Source of the DNA: JBOHTO01 sp050733695
Lineage (GTDB): Bacteria > Gemmatimonadota > Gemmatimonadetes > Gemmatimonadales > Gemmatimonadaceae
Length of the DNA: 46,452 nucleotides
Assembly: GCA_050733695.1 (NCBI GenBank)
Contig: JBOHTO010000195.1
Span: forward strand, 1 to 46,452
Direction: 5' to 3'
Shown: one piece after another, positions 17,504-24,642 of the stretch
How positions within the stretch are numbered: the first letter of the stretch is position 1
How the letters are laid out: each line of letters opens with the position of its first letter
Position numbers and translations under genes: made by a program
The notes under the pieces: model-generated
The model's database searches: none
What the model was told of the DNA's origin: nothing
What the model saw: only the letters and a program-made list of their open reading frames with translations

Positions 17504-18013
17504 ATGCCGATCGTTCCCTTCGAGTCCCTTCCCGGCACAGCGCGTGTCTGGGTTTTTGCCGCAGAGCATCCGGTGACCAACGGTGCCGAGGCCGAACTGC
17601 TGGACGGCGTTGACGCATTCCTCGCGGAATGGGCGGCACACGGCGCCCCTCTGCGTTGCGCGCGCGACTGGCGTGAGAACCGGTTCCTCACGATCGCTGT
17701 CGACGACAGCGCTGGCGCCGCGGGCGCGTCGGGTTGTTCGATCGACGGGCTGTATCGAACGCTCCGTGACGCGGAGCGTTCGCTGCGCACGACGCTGGTG
17801 GCTGGTGGGCGTGTGTTCTTCCGTGGCGAGGACGGGCGCGTGTCCTCGGCCGCGCGCGAGGTGTTCTCCGATCTCGCTGCGGCCGGTGAGGTCGGGCGCG
17901 AGACCCGTGTCTTCGATACGACGGTCGCATCACTCGCGGACTGGCGCGATCATTTCGAGCTGGAAGCGGAGTCGTCCTGGCACGCGCAACTGTTGCCCGA
18001 GCCCGCGGCGTAA
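17504..18013 (+). CDS. Conserved protein of unknown function with ASGCSID motif
   Basis: A 169-residue cytoplasmic protein beginning VPFESLPGTARVWVF, with a central NRFLTIAVDDS and a later ASGCSIDGLYRTL at about 75-87. From memory, a family with this same N-terminal phrase and ASGCSID motif occurs in Bacteroidetes and relatives, sometimes labelled 'ABC transporter ATPase' without Walker motifs. No Walker A or other nucleotide-binding loop is present here, so that label should not be used. The conserved Cys could be catalytic or redox-active (inference). It is divergent from the amidase (116-base gap). The start ATG at 17504 gives the family N-terminus. Confidence 0.75.
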   Translation: MPIVPFESLPGTARVWVFAAEHPVTNGAEAELLDGVDAFLAEWAAHGAPLRCARDWRENRFLTIAVDDSAGAAGASGCSIDGLYRTLRDAERSLRTTLVAGGRVFFRGEDGRVSSAAREVFSDLAAAGEVGRETRVFDTTVASLADWRDHFELEAESSWHAQLLPEPAA

Positions 18014-18040
18014 CGCAGGGCGTATGCCCGCTGCAGCGTC

Positions 18041-18070
18041 GTCATCCCCGCGCGAAAACGGGAATCCATG
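18041..18070. repeat. dRS3-like inverted repeat, copy C
   Basis: GTCATCCCCGCGCGAAAACGGGAATCCATG-type sequence, a second clear but imperfect copy of the ATTCCCGC...GCGGGAAT element, in the same orientation as the one at 10764. It lies in the 96-base gap between two convergent genes, a fitting place for a shared terminator. Confidence 0.55.
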
Positions 18071-18109
18071 CTCGCAGTCGTGTCCACCCTGACAAAGGCG
18101 GGAAAGCGA

Positions 18110-19213
18110 TCAGCGCAGCCATGTGTCGCGATTCTGCGCGATGAACTCTGCATCCGTGAGATCGGGATAGCTCAGCAGCACGCGGTCGATCTCCTCACTC
18201 TGTCCTGGTGACAGTGCGAGCGCGGGGTCGAGGCACCATGTCCCTGCGAGCAATTCCTGGCGTCGCAGGACCTCGTGGATGCCGGGGATGCAGCCAGCGA
18301 AGCCGTGGCGCGCGTCGAAGATTGCCCCGTTGAAATCGGTGAGTGCCGCAGCGCGTCGCAGCCATTCCGCGCTCAACGCGACGGCACTCTGACGCGCCCA
18401 GCGAGCGCTCGAGTCGCCCATCGCCGTGCGTCGCGCCCTGATCTCATCGAGCATTGCAACAGCGCGTCGAGTCCCCACGGCCCACTGGCCAAGCAGACCT
18501 CCCAGCATCCTCCGCTCCACGAGCCGTCCGCGAACAACGCAGGGAAACGGGGTCAGAAGATCAAGTACAATGTTGTCGTCGTTTCCCGTGTAGAGCGCGA
18601 TGTCCTCGCGTCCGGATTCGGCGATGGCGCGCACGACATCCATCGTTCGATATCGATCGAAGGGAGCAATCTTGATTGCGCATACGTCGGGGATATCCGA
18701 GAAGCCGCGCCAGAAATCGTGGTCCAGCGTGCGTCCGCCGACGGCCGGTTGCAGGTAGAAGCCGAAGAGCGGAATGATCGACGCGATCTCGCGGCAGTGT
18801 TCGAGCAGCCTCGCGTTGCCCGGGCCAGCCACGTCGGATTCGGCCAGCCGGAGCAGACCGATGTCGTAGCCGAACGATCGCGCGAGATCGGCTTCGCGTG
18901 CTGCCTGCGCCGTATCGCCGACGATGCCGGCAACGCGCACGAACGGCCGCGGAGCTCGCGACAGCTCCCCGGCGACAGTCCCGGCCGCGAGCTCGAGCAC
19001 CGGTCGCAGAAGATCGTGCGCAGGCTCCCGTATCTCGAACTGCGTAGTGTGGACGCCGACAGCGATGCCGCCAGCGCCGGCGTCCAGGTAGTAGCGGGTG
19101 AGGGCGCGCTGCCGCCGCTCGTCGAGCCGGCGCGATGGCGTGAGCGCGAGTGGATGCGCCGGGATCACCTGTCCGGCGAGCAGGTGACGCCGGATGTCTC
19201 GTATGTCGAGCAC
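18110..19213 (-). CDS. Dihydrodipicolinate synthase/N-acetylneuraminate lyase family aldolase
   Basis: A 367-residue DapA-superfamily protein. With the GTG start at 19213, Y153 (FGFYLQP) and the Schiff-base lysine K181 (DVCAIKIAPFDR) take the family positions. ALTPSRRLDERRQRALTRYY and GAGGIAVGVHTTQ match the N-terminal barrel. The family does class I aldol chemistry with pyruvate or related keto acids. The protein is longer than standard DapA (about 295), so it is not biosynthetic DapA, and the substrate is unknown. The frame opens at 19297 inside the upstream gene. I prefer GTG 19213, three bases after the epimerase stop. Close packing with the epimerase implies a shared pathway on a sugar or sugar acid (inference). 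Confidence 0.78.
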   Translation of the reverse strand: MLDIRDIRRHLLAGQVIPAHPLALTPSRRLDERRQRALTRYYLDAGAGGIAVGVHTTQFEIREPAHDLLRPVLELAAGTVAGELSRAPRPFVRVAGIVGDTAQAAREADLARSFGYDIGLLRLAESDVAGPGNARLLEHCREIASIIPLFGFYLQPAVGGRTLDHDFWRGFSDIPDVCAIKIAPFDRYRTMDVVRAIAESGREDIALYTGNDDNIVLDLLTPFPCVVRGRLVERRMLGGLLGQWAVGTRRAVAMLDEIRARRTAMGDSSARWARQSAVALSAEWLRRAAALTDFNGAIFDARHGFAGCIPGIHEVLRRQELLAGTWCLDPALALSPGQSEEIDRVLLSYPDLTDAEFIAQNRDTWLR

Positions 19214-19215
19214 TG

Positions 19216-20367
19216 TCAGAACCGACCGTCGAGCGTTTCGAAGTGCGTCGGCTTCCCGAGCGTCCGTCCACCCGACTTCAACCATGCGGCAACCCATCGG
19301 ACGAGCGTCTGTACCGGAATCATCGGCTCCCCGAACAGGCCAGTGGATCGTGTTGCATCGCTGAGCAGTGCATGGGAGCTCTCGGTTCCCGCGAAGCGTG
19401 GCGGCCGCCCGAGGTACTCGCCCATATGTGTGGCCAGCTCGCGCACACTCAACCGTTCGGGGCCGGTGACGTTGAGCACGAACGGTGGCGATGCCGCATG
19501 CGCAAGGGCTCGAATCGCCCGCGCATTCGCGTCGCCCTGCCAGATGGCGTTGACGTAGCCCATCGCGAGGTCCACCGGTTCACCGTCGCGCACGCGCTGC
19601 GCGATGTCCACGAGCACGCCGTACCTCAGGTCAACCGCGTAGCTCAGGCGGATGATTGCCAGAGGCGTGCCGTGGCGACCCGAGTGATAGTCGAATACGC
19701 GCTCGCGTCCCACGCAGGAGCGTGCGTACTCTCCCACGGGATCGAGGGTATCGGACTCGGAGGAACCTCGACCGTCCGCCGGCGTGAGCGGGTAAACGTT
19801 CCCCGTAGAGAATGCGACCATGCGTGCATCGCGGAATCTTTCGGCCACGATGGCCGGGATGACGACATTCGCTCCCCATGTCGCGGCCGGATCGGTGGTT
19901 GTGCCGAACTTCTGGCCGGCCATGAAGATCACGTTGGGCGCGTCCGGCAGGCCCGCGACGGCGGCCGGGTCGGCGAGATCGCAGGCTATGGTCCTGATGC
20001 CGCGAGCGCGAAACCAGCTTTCCGAATCCGGCGCGGAGAAGCGCGACACTGCGATGACCTCTCCCCTGTCCTGCCCGCCCGCCCCGCCCGCCCCACCCGC
20101 CCAGCTCGCCCCACTCGTCCCACTCGTCCCACTCGTCCCACTCGCCCCACTCGCCCCACTCGCGTCGAGCGCGCGGTGCAGCATCCACGCGAGCGAAGGG
20201 CCCATCTTGCCGCCCGCGCCGAGTACGATGACATCGCCGGGTATCTGCGACAGCGCACCGACAACTGCCGGTGCGGGCCGGGAGAGCCGCTCCTCGAGTT
20301 CAGTTTCTGACGACGGTGGTGGCTCGGCCGACCTGTCGCGTGGACTGGTTGGCAACAGGGCGGCCAT
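19216..20367 (-). CDS. NAD-dependent epimerase/dehydratase-like SDR with an internal low-complexity insert
   Basis: A 383-residue extended-SDR protein. The Rossmann motif VIVLGAGGKMG (G50, G52, G56) is followed at residues 69-98 by a Gly/Ala/Ser/Thr repeat encoded by 9-bp DNA repeats, inserted before the next strand EVIAVSRF. FSTGNVYPL (186-194) is the active-site Ser/Thr strand. The YxxxK motif reads Y214-A-R-S-C218, so the usual lysine is cysteine. The start at ATG 20367 is a judgement: the frame runs to 20598 but that part is Arg/Gly-rich and overlaps the CDGSH gene. No good ribosome-binding site is seen. It sits immediately upstream of the DapA-like gene. Confidence 0.75.
   Translation of the reverse strand: MAALLPTSPRDRSAEPPPSSETELEERLSRPAPAVVGALSQIPGDVIVLGAGGKMGPSLAWMLHRALDASGASGASGTSGTSGTSGASWAGGAGGAGGQDRGEVIAVSRFSAPDSESWFRARGIRTIACDLADPAAVAGLPDAPNVIFMAGQKFGTTTDPAATWGANVVIPAIVAERFRDARMVAFSTGNVYPLTPADGRGSSESDTLDPVGEYARSCVGRERVFDYHSGRHGTPLAIIRLSYAVDLRYGVLVDIAQRVRDGEPVDLAMGYVNAIWQGDANARAIRALAHAASPPFVLNVTGPERLSVRELATHMGEYLGRPPRFAGTESSHALLSDATRSTGLFGEPMIPVQTLVRWVAAWLKSGGRTLGKPTHFETLDGRF
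20071..20164. repeat. 9-bp minisatellite inside the epimerase gene
   Basis: On the plus strand a CCACTCGTC/CCACTCGCC unit repeats at least six times, preceded by degenerate CCCGCC units. On the coding strand it encodes an (Ala/Thr)-Ser-Gly repeat then Gly-Gly-Ala. The unit length is a multiple of three, so copy changes keep the frame. Confidence 0.85.
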
Positions 20368-20410
20368 CAGCGGGATCCGTGCGGTGCCATTCTCCAATTG
20401 CCCTCTCGCC

Positions 20411-20437
20411 GCCCCCCCACCCCCCCACCCCCCCCCG
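20411..20437 (-). repeat. Poly-G tract G9-T-G7-T-G7 upstream of the epimerase gene
   Basis: The plus strand reads C7-A-C7-A-C9. On the transcribed minus strand this gives three long G runs separated by single Ts, within the 79-base gap between the CDGSH stop and the epimerase start. Such a tract can form a G-quadruplex and is prone to slippage. It lies 44-70 bases before the epimerase start, in its likely leader. Confidence 0.8.
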
Positions 20438-20446
20438 TCCGGTGGT

Positions 20447-20671
20447 CTATTCCTCTGCGTCCCTGACCGCCTCTTCGGCGCCGCGGAAACCGATTCGGCT
20501 GTGGGTACCGTCGCAGAAGGGTTTCGTGGTCGATCCCCCGCACCGGCAGAGCGCGATCGTCTTCTTCCCCGCTGGCACCGGGATTGGCTTCCCCTCATGA
20601 TCCAGGATCGTCACGTCGCCGGGAAGCAGATAGGGTCCATGCTGCTTCACGGTTACGGTCACGTCCGACAT
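20447..20671 (-). CDS. CDGSH iron-sulfur domain protein
   Basis: A 74-residue protein with the CDGSH signature: C42-R-C44 ... C53-D-G-T-H57, the three-Cys/one-His set that holds a redox-active [2Fe-2S] cluster in mitoNEET-like proteins. There is no transmembrane segment, so I infer a soluble dimer. The bacterial role (cluster or electron transfer) is not settled. GGAG four bases before the ATG supports the start. It lies between a SufE-like gene and the epimerase in the same orientation. The SufE link is plausible, since both concern Fe-S clusters. Confidence 0.92.
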   Translation of the reverse strand: MSDVTVTVKQHGPYLLPGDVTILDHEGKPIPVPAGKKTIALCRCGGSTTKPFCDGTHSRIGFRGAEEAVRDAEE

Positions 20672-20730
20672 GTGGCTCCTGGATTCATTGTATTGTGACG
20701 CGAGTACGCGCTGAGTGCTGCGGTGAGTTG

Positions 20731-21207
20731 TCAGGCAGTGAAAGCATCGGGCTCGCGCGCGTAACGCTTGAGCCGTGCGATCATCGCGTTCAGCCCCGGC
20801 TCTCGCGCACCGAGCCCGATGCTGTCCATCAGAGTACGAACGAAGTCCGCCGGGATCGCAAGTGTTACCTCGGGTAGCTGGTCGTTCACCGCCGCGAAAA
20901 CTATGGCAAGAATCGCGGCGACCGTGGGCGATTGTCGGACGTTGAGGTCGGCGTAGTAGTGCATGCGGCCATCACGCATCTCCGGAAAGATGTCGACCCT
21001 GGTCTGACACTCCGGGATGGTGAAGGCGGATCGGTCCAGCGCGACGAATCTCTCGGGGACGGGCTCGAGCTTCCTGGAATAGTGCACCAGTGCGCTCATC
21101 CTATCCTCGCGCGAGAGCACTCGGAAGCGATCGAGCACACGGGCGATTCCTGCCGGGAGTGCGCCGGTGGCCCCCTGCGCGGTTGGTGATGCTGGTACGG
21201 AGCCCAT
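20731..21207 (-). CDS. SufE-family sulfur acceptor protein
   Basis: A 158-residue SufE-like protein. RMSALVHYSRKLEPVPERF is the family helix, IPECQTRVDIF carries the active-site C67 (VxGCQSxVW in E. coli SufE), and YYADLNVRQSPTVAAILAIV follows. SufE takes sulfane sulfur from the SufS cysteine desulfurase and passes it to the Fe-S assembly scaffold. No sufS or sufBCD is in the window. The protein is slightly long at both ends. The start is provisional: no ribosome-binding site precedes 21207, and an internal start near residue 37 would remove part of the helix. Confidence 0.87.
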   Translation of the reverse strand: MGSVPASPTAQGATGALPAGIARVLDRFRVLSREDRMSALVHYSRKLEPVPERFVALDRSAFTIPECQTRVDIFPEMRDGRMHYYADLNVRQSPTVAAILAIVFAAVNDQLPEVTLAIPADFVRTLMDSIGLGAREPGLNAMIARLKRYAREPDAFTA

Positions 21208-21358
21208 TGCTGGATGAAATGCCGGCGGCCGGGTCCAGTCAAGCCGGAATGCAACGTGCTGGTAACGGGCAGCGGAAACCAGGCACTTCGGAACGAACCG
21301 GAGCGGCTCGGCGATGCGGACCGCCCTGGTTCAGACAACCCGGACAGGAGAAGGTACG

Positions 21359-21787
21359 ATGCCAACGAGGAAAGCGAGTGCGACGTGGGAGGGAGGACTC
21401 AAGGGTGGCAAGGGGAGCTTCTCCGGCGAGAGCGGCACCGTGAAGGGAGCCTATTCGTTCGGCTCACGTTTCGAGAATGCGCCGGCCTCGAACCCCGAGG
21501 AATTGCTCGCTGCCGCCGAAGCCGCGTGCTTCAGCATGGCGTTGAGTGGCGCACTGGAAAAGAACGGCACGCCCCCAACGAAGATCGAGACGACGGCCGC
21601 GTGCAGCATCGAAAAATCGGGCGAAGGCTTCAGGATCAGCGGCATCAAGTTGACGGTGCGCGTCAATGCGAAGGGGACGGACGCCCAGACGTTGAAGAAG
21701 CTCGCCGAGCAGACGAAGGAGGGCTGTCCTGTTTCGGCTGCTTTTAAGGGGAATGTGAAGCTGGAGGTAGAGGCGACGCTCGCCTGA
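21359..21787 (+). CDS. OsmC-family peroxiredoxin (hydroperoxide reductase)
   Basis: A 142-residue OsmC/Ohr-type protein. C57 in EAACFSMAL and C123 in EGCPVSAAF are the two redox cysteines. The tandem WEGGLKGGKGSFSGES start and PASNPEELLAAAEAAC match the OsmC subgroup. It reduces organic hydroperoxides using thiols in the cytoplasm. AGGAG eight bases before the ATG at 21359 fixes the start over an upstream in-frame one at 21314. It is divergent from sufE by 151 bases. Confidence 0.93.
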   Translation: MPTRKASATWEGGLKGGKGSFSGESGTVKGAYSFGSRFENAPASNPEELLAAAEAACFSMALSGALEKNGTPPTKIETTAACSIEKSGEGFRISGIKLTVRVNAKGTDAQTLKKLAEQTKEGCPVSAAFKGNVKLEVEATLA

Positions 21788-21817
21788 GGCCGCGCCATCA
21801 GCGATGACCGCGGGCGG

Positions 21818-22318
21818 TCAGACCTCGCGAGTAGCCGCCACCGCGTCGCGATCGGATCGGGCGAGACGGGCGAGCCAGCGCCAGTGCCAGAGAAAGAGCG
21901 TCACGGCGAGCAGCACCAGAAACAGTCCACCGACGAGCGAGCGTGTGGCCGCGAACGATGCAGAGGAAATGTATTCGGCCCTCTTTGTTTCGTAGCTTCG
22001 GCGGAGCTCCTCGTCGGTCATCGGCTTCCGCGCAGGCTGAGCGTCCGGTTCGATCACGGCGACGCCGACTTCCGGTGGCGCCGCCGGCTGGGAACGACTG
22101 CCGGCGAGGTATCCGCGCTCCCGATACTCGAGCCGGTAGAGCTCGAAGGTCGCCGGGAGTCGCTCTCCGCCAAATCTCCAGCTTTCCTGCGATTCCAGTG
22201 GCCTGCTGAGGTCGAAGATCGGGTTGATGGCATTCCCGGAAGCGATCAGGAGTGTGACAACGGCTATCAGGCAGACGGCGTAGCCATAGAACTGGGCGAA
22301 GCGGTTCGACTTCTCCAT
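21818..22318 (-). CDS. Small membrane protein of unknown function, two transmembrane helices
   Basis: A 166-residue protein with a hydrophobic helix at about 12-30, a polar middle of about 100 residues (SRPLESQESWRFGGERLP, LYRLEYRERGYLAG) and a second helix at about 128-146. Both ends are probably cytoplasmic and the loop periplasmic. A strong GAGGAGGA ribosome-binding site precedes the ATG. I do not recognise a family. It converges on osmC, and a TGACCGC-GG-GCGGTCA palindrome overlaps its stop codon. Confidence 0.7.
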   Translation of the reverse strand: MEKSNRFAQFYGYAVCLIAVVTLLIASGNAINPIFDLSRPLESQESWRFGGERLPATFELYRLEYRERGYLAGSRSQPAAPPEVGVAVIEPDAQPARKPMTDEELRRSYETKRAEYISSASFAATRSLVGGLFLVLLAVTLFLWHWRWLARLARSDRDAVAATREV

Positions 22319-22402
22319 GGTTCCTCCTCGACTGGGATAAACCCCGGCGATTCCCGTGCGCGACCAGCAATATTCACCGATTAATTAATAACAACTCCGC
22401 TC

Positions 22403-22500
22403 GCATGGCCGCCCACATGGCCGCCGCATGGCCGCCCGCATGGCCCACCCGCATGGCCCACCCGCATGGTCGGCCGTATAGTCGCCCGCATGGCCGCGCA
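22403..22500. repeat. 12-bp GCATGGCCGCCC-type tandem array
   Basis: About eight degenerate copies of GCATGGCCGCCC / GCATGGCCCACC run through the 193-base gap between the aminotransferase stop and the membrane-protein start, next to an AT-rich TTAATTAATAA patch at 22381. The repeated ATGGCC would create many spurious starts on the plus strand, but no gene is there. Confidence 0.75.
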
Positions 22501-22511
22501 TTCCCGGCGCC

Positions 22512-23696
22512 TCACGGAGACCCGATCGCGCGATACCAGCCCGCCGCCGCGCCGACGCCGGATCCCAGCGCTACATCAATCCCGGCGTCTGCCATGGCCA
22601 TCTCCGTGCCTGCGAGGGCGCCGAGCAGCATCAGTTCATTGATGTCGCCGAGGTGTCCAATGCGAAAAAGCTTGCCCGCCATGCGGCCAAGACCGGCACC
22701 GAGCGCGAGGTGATAGCGGCGGAAGGCGATGTCGATGACGGTTGCGCCATTCACACCTTCGGGTACGAGCACGGCGCTCACGGTGTCGGACTGCCATTGC
22801 GGAGCGCTCGCGCAGAGCCGCAATCCCCAGGCGCGCACCGCGCGCCGCACGCCTTCGGCCAGCCGGTGGTGTCGGGCAAAGACGTTGTCCAGCCCGTCCG
22901 CGAGGAGAATGTCGAGCACCTCACGCAGTCCGTACAACAGCGATAGCGGCGGAGTGTACGGGAAGTAACCGCCGGCGTTGTGCTTGAGCATCTCCCGGAA
23001 ATCGAAGAAGAAGCGCGGACACTTCGCGCTGCTGCCCCGCGCTAGCGCGCGCTCGCTCGCGCAGACGATCCCGAGCCCTGGCGGAAGCATGAGACCCTTC
23101 TGCGACCCCGTTATCGCCAGATCGATCCGCCACTCATCCATGCGGAAGTCGATGCTCGCCACCGAGCTCACGCCGTCCACGTAGAGCAGAGCGGGATGCC
23201 GTGCGTCGTCGATCGATCGGCGCACCGCGGCGATATCGCTCGTGACTCCGGTGGACGTCTCGTTGTGAACGACGAGTACGCCCCGGATGTCGTGCGCGCG
23301 ATCGGCCTCCAGAATCGTTGCTATCTCCCGGGCCGGCACGCCTTCGCCCCAATCGGAGTCGAGGTGCTGCACATCCAGGCCGAGCCGGTCCGCAGCGAGA
23401 GCAAAGCCGACGCCGAACTGCCCGTTACGACAGGCGAGGACTCTATTGCCCGGCGAGAGTGTGTTGGTGAGGGCAGCTTCCCACATTCCGGTTCCGCTGG
23501 CGGGGAAGATGAACGCCTGACCGCTGTCCGTGCGAAAGAGCCGGCGGAGATCAGCGAAGAGGGAGAGAGGCAGATCCGGAAACGCGGATGAGCGATGGTC
23601 CTCCATCGCCCTGTGCATCGCGCGCTGCACACGGTCCGGGACGTTCGTCGGACCGGGAACGAAGAGAAAATCGCGTCCGGCGTGGCTCTGCGTCAC
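22512..23696 (-). CDS. Serine/alanine-glyoxylate aminotransferase (class V, PLP)
   Basis: A 394-residue class V aminotransferase. Family marks are FLFVPGPTNVPDRV at the N-terminus, FPASGTGMWEAAL (cofactor phosphate loop), VVHNETSTGVTSDI, YVDGVSSVASIDF and the PLP lysine K200 in ITGSQKGLMLPPG. It transfers an amino group from serine or alanine to glyoxylate, giving glycine and hydroxypyruvate or pyruvate. The match resembles SgaA of the serine cycle or photorespiration, but no other serine-cycle genes are nearby. The start is GTG with GAAGG seven bases upstream. The small zinc-ribbon gene precedes it in the same direction. Confidence 0.9.
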   Translation of the reverse strand: MTQSHAGRDFLFVPGPTNVPDRVQRAMHRAMEDHRSSAFPDLPLSLFADLRRLFRTDSGQAFIFPASGTGMWEAALTNTLSPGNRVLACRNGQFGVGFALAADRLGLDVQHLDSDWGEGVPAREIATILEADRAHDIRGVLVVHNETSTGVTSDIAAVRRSIDDARHPALLYVDGVSSVASIDFRMDEWRIDLAITGSQKGLMLPPGLGIVCASERALARGSSAKCPRFFFDFREMLKHNAGGYFPYTPPLSLLYGLREVLDILLADGLDNVFARHHRLAEGVRRAVRAWGLRLCASAPQWQSDTVSAVLVPEGVNGATVIDIAFRRYHLALGAGLGRMAGKLFRIGHLGDINELMLLGALAGTEMAMADAGIDVALGSGVGAAAGWYRAIGSP

Positions 23697-23762
23697 GCTC
23701 GAACCTTCAATGCGGGAGACAGCGATAGACCGGTTGACGAGTTCGCGTGCGAGCGAAGTCCG

Positions 23763-23939
23763 CTATCGAATGAGCTCCTCGATATCGGCCGCCTTGCACT
23801 TCGTTTCGTGACCCGGATAGATGTGGTTGCAATGAATGCAGTGCTCGCCGAACCCCGTCCGCCTCCACACCAGATAGTACACCGCGCGCTCCAGTTTTCG
23901 AACGCGTTCCTCTAGAGTTGACGTGTCGGCCGATTCCAT
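23763..23939 (-). CDS. Small coiled-coil plus zinc-ribbon protein
   Basis: A 58-residue protein. Residues 8-22 form a short coiled-coil (LEERVRKLERAVYYLV), followed by C34-I-H-C37 and H44-xxx-C48, a plausible zinc site. A GGAGAGGAG ribosome-binding site nine bases before ATG 23939 is among the best in the window, which makes this a real gene and rejects the much longer in-frame extension to 24479. Its 67-base spacing to the aminotransferase suggests co-transcription. The function is unknown. Confidence 0.7.
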   Translation of the reverse strand: MESADTSTLEERVRKLERAVYYLVWRRTGFGEHCIHCNHIYPGHETKCKAADIEELIR

Positions 23940-24095
23940 GACTCGTGGCTCCTCTCCCCTGAGACTCCAAACGAAATCGCGAAAATACACAGCACGCTGT
24001 TCGGACGAACGGCGACGGCGCTGTTCGCGGGAAGATACGGCGCACGATTGCGGGCGCAACCCGCCCCCTTGCCAGTGGGCTACAGGCCGCGACCA

Positions 24096-24168
24096 GGCGC
24101 CGAGTAGCGGGCGACCAGGCGCGCCGAGGTGGCGACGAGGTGGTGGCGAGGTGCTGGCGAGGTGCTGG
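24096..24168. repeat. GC-rich degenerate direct repeats with GAGTAGC/GCTACTC arms
   Basis: GCGACCAGGCGC occurs twice near 24096 and 24111, then GGCGAGGTGCT units repeat. A GAGTAGC near 24102 pairs with GCTACTC at the end of the next gene (about 24166), so the segment could fold as a long hairpin in the 3' end of the 157-residue hypothetical gene. Confidence 0.45.
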
Positions 24169-24642
24169 CTACTCGCCCGGCGGCCGCTCGTCGCTGCTCG
24201 TCTTTGGCTTCCCCCCTTCGCCGCCGTAACCGGACTTGTGCTCCGTGTTGCGCTCCTCCAGCGGTTCCGATCCCACCTGTGTCGGAGGCGTTTCATTCGG
24301 CTGATCGCGACCGGCATCGACCCCATGCCGAGCCTCCTGCTTCCTTTCACGATTGGCAGCGGCCCTGCCCTTGTTGTGTATGCCTTCCGCCGCCTCGGCG
24401 CCGCTTCCGGTGGGCCTGCCCCCTGCTTTCGAAGTAGAGCCGGTACTGGAGCCGGCCTTGCCTGAAGCGCGCATCGCATTGCTCACAGGGCGCGTGGCGG
24501 AGATCCCGTGCATTGCCTCGTCGGCATTGGCGTGCGGGTCCGGTGCACCAACGCGAGTGCCCTGGTCGTCGCCGAACCCGTCGCGCTCCGGCTGCTCGCG
24601 GCTCTCCGGGTGCTTCGCATCATCATCGTCGTGGCCGGTCAT
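24169..24642 (-). CDS. Hydrophilic, probably disordered protein of unknown function
   Basis: A 157-residue protein with almost no hydrophobic residues: an acidic, His/Asp-rich start (MTGHDDDDAKHPESREQPER), Gly/Ser/Thr-rich centre (GKAGSSTGSTSKAGGRPTGS) and charged C-terminus. GGAGGAG seven bases before ATG 24642 supports it as a real gene, and the in-frame extension to 24759 is rejected. The composition resembles bacterial stress-induced hydrophilins, but no LEA or KGG repeat is clear, so this is only a suggestion. Confidence 0.62.
   Translation of the reverse strand: MTGHDDDDAKHPESREQPERDGFGDDQGTRVGAPDPHANADEAMHGISATRPVSNAMRASGKAGSSTGSTSKAGGRPTGSGAEAAEGIHNKGRAAANRERKQEARHGVDAGRDQPNETPPTQVGSEPLEERNTEHKSGYGGEGGKPKTSSDERPPGE

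Noticed and set aside
17388..17639. 84-codon N-terminal extension of the amidase
   Set aside because: It is Arg/Pro-rich, overlaps the divergent ASGCSID gene, and the Tat-like signal starts at 17387.
19150..20310. 386-codon plus-strand frame with Pro-Thr-Arg repeats
   Set aside because: It is the opposite reading of the 9-bp repeat and the epimerase/aldolase genes. Family motifs are on the minus strand.
20368..20598. 77-codon upstream extension of the epimerase frame
   Set aside because: It translates the poly-G tract and overlaps the CDGSH coding region, so it is not credible protein.
21805..21820. TGACCGC-GG-GCGGTCA palindrome as a terminator between osmC and the membrane-protein gene
   Set aside because: The 2-base loop is too short for a good hairpin, no T-run follows, and it overlaps a stop codon. 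It may be chance or a binding site.
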